Part shown: piece by piece, positions 5,912-9,149 of the stretch
Layout: every line of letters begins with the position of its first letter
Position numbering within the stretch: position 1 is the stretch's first letter
From: DASUBN01 sp036263155
Lineage (GTDB): Bacteria > Pseudomonadota > Gammaproteobacteria > Natronospirales > REEB76
Assembly: GCA_036263155.1 (NCBI GenBank)
Contig: DATAHN010000079.1
Location: 1-9,149 of the forward strand
DNA: 9,149 bases
Direction of reading: 5' to 3'
Translations under genes and position numbers: made by a program
Notes under the pieces: generated by a model
The model's database searches: none
Told to the model about the DNA's origin: nothing
What the model saw: the letters and a program-made list of their open reading frames with translations, nothing else

Positions 5912-7105
5912 GTGAACATACTCAAGATGACGGACCTGGATCTCAAGGGCAAGCGCGTGCTGATACGCGAGGACCTGAACGTGCCGGTGGCGGACGGCAA
6001 GGTGACCAGCGACGCGCGCATCCGCGCCGCGCTGCCCACCGTGCAGCTCGCCCTCAAGGCCGGCGCCCGTGTGATGCTGGTCTCGCACCTGGGCCGTCCC
6101 AAGGAAGGGGAGCATGACCCCGCGCTGTCCCTCGCCCCGGTGGCCGAACGCCTGACCGAGTTACTGGGCGTGAAGGTGCCTCTCGTGAAGGATTGGATCG
6201 ACCACATGGACGTGGCGCCCGGTACCGCGGTCCTCTGCGAGAACGTGCGCTTCCTCAAGGGCGAGAAGAAGGACGACGAGGCGCTGGCTCGCAAGATGGC
6301 CGCGCTCTGCGACGTCTACGTGATGGATGCCTTCGGCACCGCGCACCGCGCCGAGGCCTCTACCCATGGTGTGGGCAAGTACGCCCCGGTGGCCTGCGCT
6401 GGCCCGCTGCTGGCGGGTGAGCTGGAGGCCTTGGGAAGGGCGCTGGCGAATCCGGCGCGGCCGCTGGTGGCCATCGTCGCCGGCTCCAAGGTCTCCACCA
6501 AGCTCACGGTGCTGGAGTCCCTCACCAAGGTGGTGGACCAGCTCATCGTGGGCGGCGGCATCGCCAACACCTTCATCGCGGCCGAGGGCCACAAGGTAGG
6601 CAAGTCCCTGTACGAGGCGGACTTGGTGCCCGAGGCCATGCGCCTGACCCAGGCTGCCAAGTCACGTGGCGCCGACATCCCGGTGCCCACCGACGTGGTG
6701 GTGGCGGCCGCGTTCGATGCCAACGCCGAGGCGGATGTGCGCAAGGTGGACGGGGTGGGCGCCGACGAGATGATCCTCGACATCGGTCCCGACACCGCCG
6801 CGCACTATGCGGCTTTGCTCAAGCAGGCGGGCACCATCGTCTGGAACGGCCCGGTGGGCGTGTTCGAGTTCGACCAGTTCGGTGAGGGCACCCGCGTGCT
6901 GGCGGAGGCGATCGCCTCCAGCAAGGCGTTCTCCATCGCTGGCGGCGGCGACACCCTGGCGGCGCTGGACAAATACGGCGTGGCGGATCGCATCTCCTAT
7001 GTCTCGACGGGCGGCGGCGCGTTCCTGGAGTTCCTGGAGGGCAAGACGCTGCCTGCCGTCGCGATGCTCGAAGAGCGTGCACAGGCCGCCCGTAAGCGAG
7101 CCTGA
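5912..7105 (+). CDS. pgk: Phosphoglycerate kinase (GTG start)
   Basis: This is a 397-residue monomeric two-domain kinase, which transfers phosphate between 1,3-bisphosphoglycerate and ADP. Visible motifs are the N-domain substrate site DLNVP (21-25), SHLGRP (58-63), ENVRF and FGTAHRAEAST (from 141). In the C domain are GGGIANTF, WNGPVGVFE (from 311) and the nucleotide-binding GGGDT (344-348). The GTG at 5912 is chosen over the ATG at 5927: GAGGA (5899-5903) is eight bases before the GTG but 23 bases before the ATG. The resulting N terminus MNILKMTDLDLKGK also aligns without gaps to E. coli Pgk (MSVIKMTDLDLAGK). The frame is open far upstream through gap, but that is a shadow. It lies 35 bases after gap with no terminator, so co-transcription is likely. 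Confidence 0.96.
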   Translation: MNILKMTDLDLKGKRVLIREDLNVPVADGKVTSDARIRAALPTVQLALKAGARVMLVSHLGRPKEGEHDPALSLAPVAERLTELLGVKVPLVKDWIDHMDVAPGTAVLCENVRFLKGEKKDDEALARKMAALCDVYVMDAFGTAHRAEASTHGVGKYAPVACAGPLLAGELEALGRALANPARPLVAIVAGSKVSTKLTVLESLTKVVDQLIVGGGIANTFIAAEGHKVGKSLYEADLVPEAMRLTQAAKSRGADIPVPTDVVVAAAFDANAEADVRKVDGVGADEMILDIGPDTAAHYAALLKQAGTIVWNGPVGVFEFDQFGEGTRVLAEAIASSKAFSIAGGGDTLAALDKYGVADRISYVSTGGGAFLEFLEGKTLPAVAMLEERAQAARKRA

Positions 7106-7131
7106 ATTCGCTCTGACCGGGTCCGCTGGCG

Positions 7132-7137
7132 CATAAT
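7132..7137 (+). promoter_or_regulatory. Possible -10 element for a leaderless pyk transcript
   Basis: CATAAT (5/6 to TATAAT) occupies positions -12 to -7 relative to the A of the pyk ATG at 7144. A transcript from this element would therefore start on or next to the start codon. No matching -35 hexamer is seen 16-18 bases upstream, and there is no usable Shine-Dalgarno site. The sequence evidence is suggestive only. Confidence 0.35.
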
Positions 7138-7143
7138 GGACCT

Positions 7144-8571
7144 ATGCCCCGCAGAACAAAAATAGTCGCCACCCTCGGACCCGCCACCGATACCCTGGAA
7201 GTGATGGAGAACATCGTCCGCGCCGGGGTGGACGTGGTGCGGCTGAACTTCTCCCACGGCGAGCCCGCCGAACACCAGCGCCGCCTGGACCTGGTGCGCC
7301 GCGCCGCCATGGCGGTAGGCAAGGACGTGGGTGTGCTCGGCGACCTGCAGGGCCCCAAGATCCGCATCGAGAACTTCAAGGCCAAGAAGGTCACCCTCAA
7401 GGACGGCCAGCGCTTCGTCTTCGACGCCGAGCTCGGCGACGATGACGGCGACGAGACCCAGGTGGGCCTCACCTATAAAGATCTCCCCCAGGACGTGAAG
7501 ACCGGCGATGTGCTGGTGCTGGGAGACGGCGAGGTCTCCATGAGCGTGGTCGAGGTGATCGGCCCGCGCATCATCTGCATCGTCATCAACGGCGGCGACG
7601 TCTCAAACCACAAGGGCATCAACCGCCAGGGCGGTGGCCTCTCGGCCGGCGCGCTCACCGAGAAAGACTATGCGGACATCCGCCTGGCGGCGCAGCTCGG
7701 AGTGGACTACCTCGCGGTCTCGTTCCCCCGCGACGCCTCCGACATCGAGCAGGCGCGCATACTATTGAACGCCGCCGGCAGCCGCGCCGGCATCATCGCG
7801 AAGATCGAGCGCTCCGAGGCCATCAAGAACCTGGACGACATCATCCGTGCCTCCGACGCGGTGATGATCGCCCGCGGCGACTTGGCGGTGGAGATCGGCG
7901 ACGCCGAGCTGCCGGGCGTGCAGAAGCACATCATCCACCGGGCCCGCGACCTGAACCGCACCGTCATCACCGCCACCCAGATGATGGAGTCCATGATCAA
8001 CAGCCCGGTGCCGACCCGCGCCGAGGTGCTGGACGTGGCGAACGCCGTCATGGACGGCACCGACGCGGTGATGCTCTCCGGCGAGACCGCCACCGGCAAG
8101 TACCCTGTCAAGACAGTTGAGGCCATGGCGCGGGTATGCCTGGGCGCGGAGAAGCACCGCAACACCCAGCGCTCGCGCCACCGCATGGACCAGAAGTTCA
8201 AGAGCGTGGACGAGGCCATCGCCATGGCGGTGATGTACACCGCGAACCACATGGACGTGAAGGCCATCATCGCGCTCACCGAGTCCGGTTCCACCGCGCT
8301 GTGGATGTCGCGCATCAGCTCCGGCATCCCCATCTATGCCATGACCCGCCACGAGAGCACGCGCCGCCGCGTGACCCTGTGCCGCGGCGTGTACCCCGTG
8401 GCCTTCGACGTGATGCATACCGATCCGGATCACGTGCTCAGGGACGCCGCCGACGAGCTGAAGCGCCAGCGCATCGTGATCAACGGCGACTACGTGATCT
8501 GCACGAAGGGCGAGTTCTCCGGCATCACCGGCGGGACGAACAGCCTCAAGATCGTCCGGGTCGGTGATTAG
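7144..8571 (+). CDS. pyk: Pyruvate kinase, PykA-like
   Basis: This 475-residue enzyme makes pyruvate and ATP from phosphoenolpyruvate and ADP as the last step of glycolysis. The A domain begins at RRTKIVATLGPAT. It carries the ADP/metal residues R33, N35 and S37 in VRLNFSHG, the catalytic lysine K220 and metal ligand E222 in AKIERSEAIKN, RGD at 244-246 and ATQMMESM (277-284). The B domain (about 70-170) is inserted between them. The C domain (about 345-475) holds the TESGSTALWMSRISSG loop, which is closer to E. coli PykA than PykF as I recall them. The ATG at 7144 gives the canonical N terminus, yet it has no clear Shine-Dalgarno; GGA at 7138-7140 is only three bases away. It lies 38 bases after pgk. 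No fba or other glycolytic gene follows within the window, and no terminator is seen after the stop. Confidence 0.95.
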   Translation: MPRRTKIVATLGPATDTLEVMENIVRAGVDVVRLNFSHGEPAEHQRRLDLVRRAAMAVGKDVGVLGDLQGPKIRIENFKAKKVTLKDGQRFVFDAELGDDDGDETQVGLTYKDLPQDVKTGDVLVLGDGEVSMSVVEVIGPRIICIVINGGDVSNHKGINRQGGGLSAGALTEKDYADIRLAAQLGVDYLAVSFPRDASDIEQARILLNAAGSRAGIIAKIERSEAIKNLDDIIRASDAVMIARGDLAVEIGDAELPGVQKHIIHRARDLNRTVITATQMMESMINSPVPTRAEVLDVANAVMDGTDAVMLSGETATGKYPVKTVEAMARVCLGAEKHRNTQRSRHRMDQKFKSVDEAIAMAVMYTANHMDVKAIIALTESGSTALWMSRISSGIPIYAMTRHESTRRRVTLCRGVYPVAFDVMHTDPDHVLRDAADELKRQRIVINGDYVICTKGEFSGITGGTNSLKIVRVGD

Positions 8572-8612
8572 ACCTAAGTCCTGGCTTCTTTCAGCGGATT
8601 TATGCCCATTCC

Positions 8613-8642
8613 TTGACCCCCTAGTAGGCCGCCGTGTCTAAT
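8613..8642 (+). promoter_or_regulatory. Promoter of the S8 protease gene
   Basis: TTGACC (8613-8618, 5/6 to the -35 consensus) and TCTAAT (8637-8642, 5/6 to the -10 consensus) are separated by 18 bases. This is the best sigma-70-like promoter in the window. Initiation near 8649 would leave a leader of about 44 bases. It suggests the protease is transcribed separately from the glycolytic genes. Confidence 0.6.
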
Positions 8643-8675
8643 CACCTTGCGGTGGGGACACCCGCCGGATGTGTC
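8634..8675. repeat. Interleaved short inverted repeats over the protease promoter and leader
   Basis: GTGTC (8634-8638) pairs with GACAC (8657-8661) around an inner CACC-TTGC-GGTG hairpin (8643-8654). The same GACAC can instead pair with a second GTGTC at 8671-8675. An 8-bp palindrome CTCTAGAG (8678-8685) follows and overlaps the ribosome site. There is no T run, so it is not a Rho-independent terminator. It could be an operator or a leader structure, or chance. Confidence 0.35.
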
Positions 8676-8692
8676 GTCTCTAGAGGGGTTTT

Positions 8693-9149
8693 ATGCGCGG
8701 TCTGTCGTTGGGCGTCTTCGCCATCGTGTCCTTTTCCGTCGGCGTGGGTCTTGCCCAAGCCTCACGGGAGGATGTATCCCATCGCTTGCGTCCCGATCAT
8801 GGCTCGTGGGTTCACCGTGCTCCCACGCGAACCGCGCCCAGTGACGGCATGGCCAACTACATCGTGCGCTTCCGGGAGGCGCCGGTCGCGCGCCACGCGG
8901 GCGCTGCACGCGGCACGCTCGACCTCAAGGCCACCGTGAGCTACGCAGCTTACCTCGGCGAGCGCCAGGCGGGCACGCTCACGACGATGCGCGAGGCGCT
9001 GGGCCGCGCGCTGCTGCCGCGCTTCCAGTACCGCTATGCGCTGAACGGCATGTCGGTGCGGCTCACACCCATCGAGGCGGAACGCATCGCGAAACTGCCG
9101 GAAGTGCTGTCAGTGAAATCGGTGCGCCGCTATGCGCCCTCGGTCACCA
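8693..9149 (+). CDS. Subtilisin-like (S8 family) serine protease precursor, N-terminal part (3' end outside window)
   Basis: The reading frame is open from the ATG at 8693 to the right edge, giving 152 complete residues. Residues 1-23 form a Sec signal peptide: an Arg near the start, a long hydrophobic core and an AQA cleavage site before S24. After a polar linker, residues about 53-150 fit the peptidase inhibitor I9 propeptide. This has an opening strand NYIVRFREAPVA, a long amphipathic helix (YLGERQAGTLTTMREALG), the RYALNGMSVRLTPIEAERI segment and the closing LPEVLSVKSVRRY. The I9 domain acts as an intramolecular chaperone and inhibitor and normally precedes an Asp/His/Ser subtilisin catalytic domain, which lies beyond the window. 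The start has GAGG/AGGGG at 8683-8688. The S8 identity is inferred from the propeptide, since no catalytic residue is visible. Confidence 0.82.
   Translation, partial: MRGLSLGVFAIVSFSVGVGLAQASREDVSHRLRPDHGSWVHRAPTRTAPSDGMANYIVRFREAPVARHAGAARGTLDLKATVSYAAYLGERQAGTLTTMREALGRALLPRFQYRYALNGMSVRLTPIEAERIAKLPEVLSVKSVRRYAPSVT

Noticed and set aside
8634..8939. Short plus- and minus-strand frames over the protease N-terminal region
   Set aside because: They are out of frame with the continuous ORF from 8693, which carries a signal peptide and I9 propeptide; their composition is Arg/Ser/Pro-rich without motifs.

Overview
The window reads as a chromosomal housekeeping segment from a GC-rich proteobacterium, most likely a gammaproteobacterium. 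This rests on recognisable protein families, strong G/C bias at third codon positions, clear Shine-Dalgarno sites, and a transketolase / GAPDH / phosphoglycerate kinase / PykA-type pyruvate kinase cluster of a kind known from that group. No genus can be named from what is visible. I see no mobile element, CRISPR array, tRNA or rRNA gene.

Layout. Positions 1-342 hold the C-terminal end of a hemolysin III/PAQR-type membrane protein (+). It converges on a DUF4382-type lipoprotein (-, 402-1292), whose Rho-independent terminator lies at 349-380. A 157-base divergent spacer separates the lipoprotein from a DapB-like reductase (+, 1450-2220). The reductase meets a hotdog-fold thioesterase (-, 2217-2672) tail to tail, and the two stop codons share the palindrome CTAG. 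A 128-base divergent spacer then leads into the main block, all on +: tkt (2801-4801), gap (4869-5876), pgk (5912-7105) and pyk (7144-8571). The last gene (8693 to the right edge) starts a secreted subtilisin-family (S8) protease, of which only the signal peptide and I9 propeptide are inside the window. It has its own good promoter candidate.

How the genes work together. tkt, gap, pgk and pyk have gaps of 67, 35 and 38 bases and no convincing internal terminator, so they probably form one transcription unit. Together they cover the non-oxidative pentose-phosphate link and the triose-phosphate-to-pyruvate section of glycolysis, lacking phosphoglycerate mutase and enolase. Key catalytic residues are visible in all four, which appear intact. 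The flanking genes have no evident functional link to this block.

Most of the window is conventional. The items that merit a second look are the DapB-like protein, which keeps the nucleotide-binding and DAPSGTA motifs but lacks the catalytic histidine pair; the pyk start, which looks leaderless; and the interleaved short inverted repeats over the protease promoter and leader. I did not find evidence of a novel multi-gene system.
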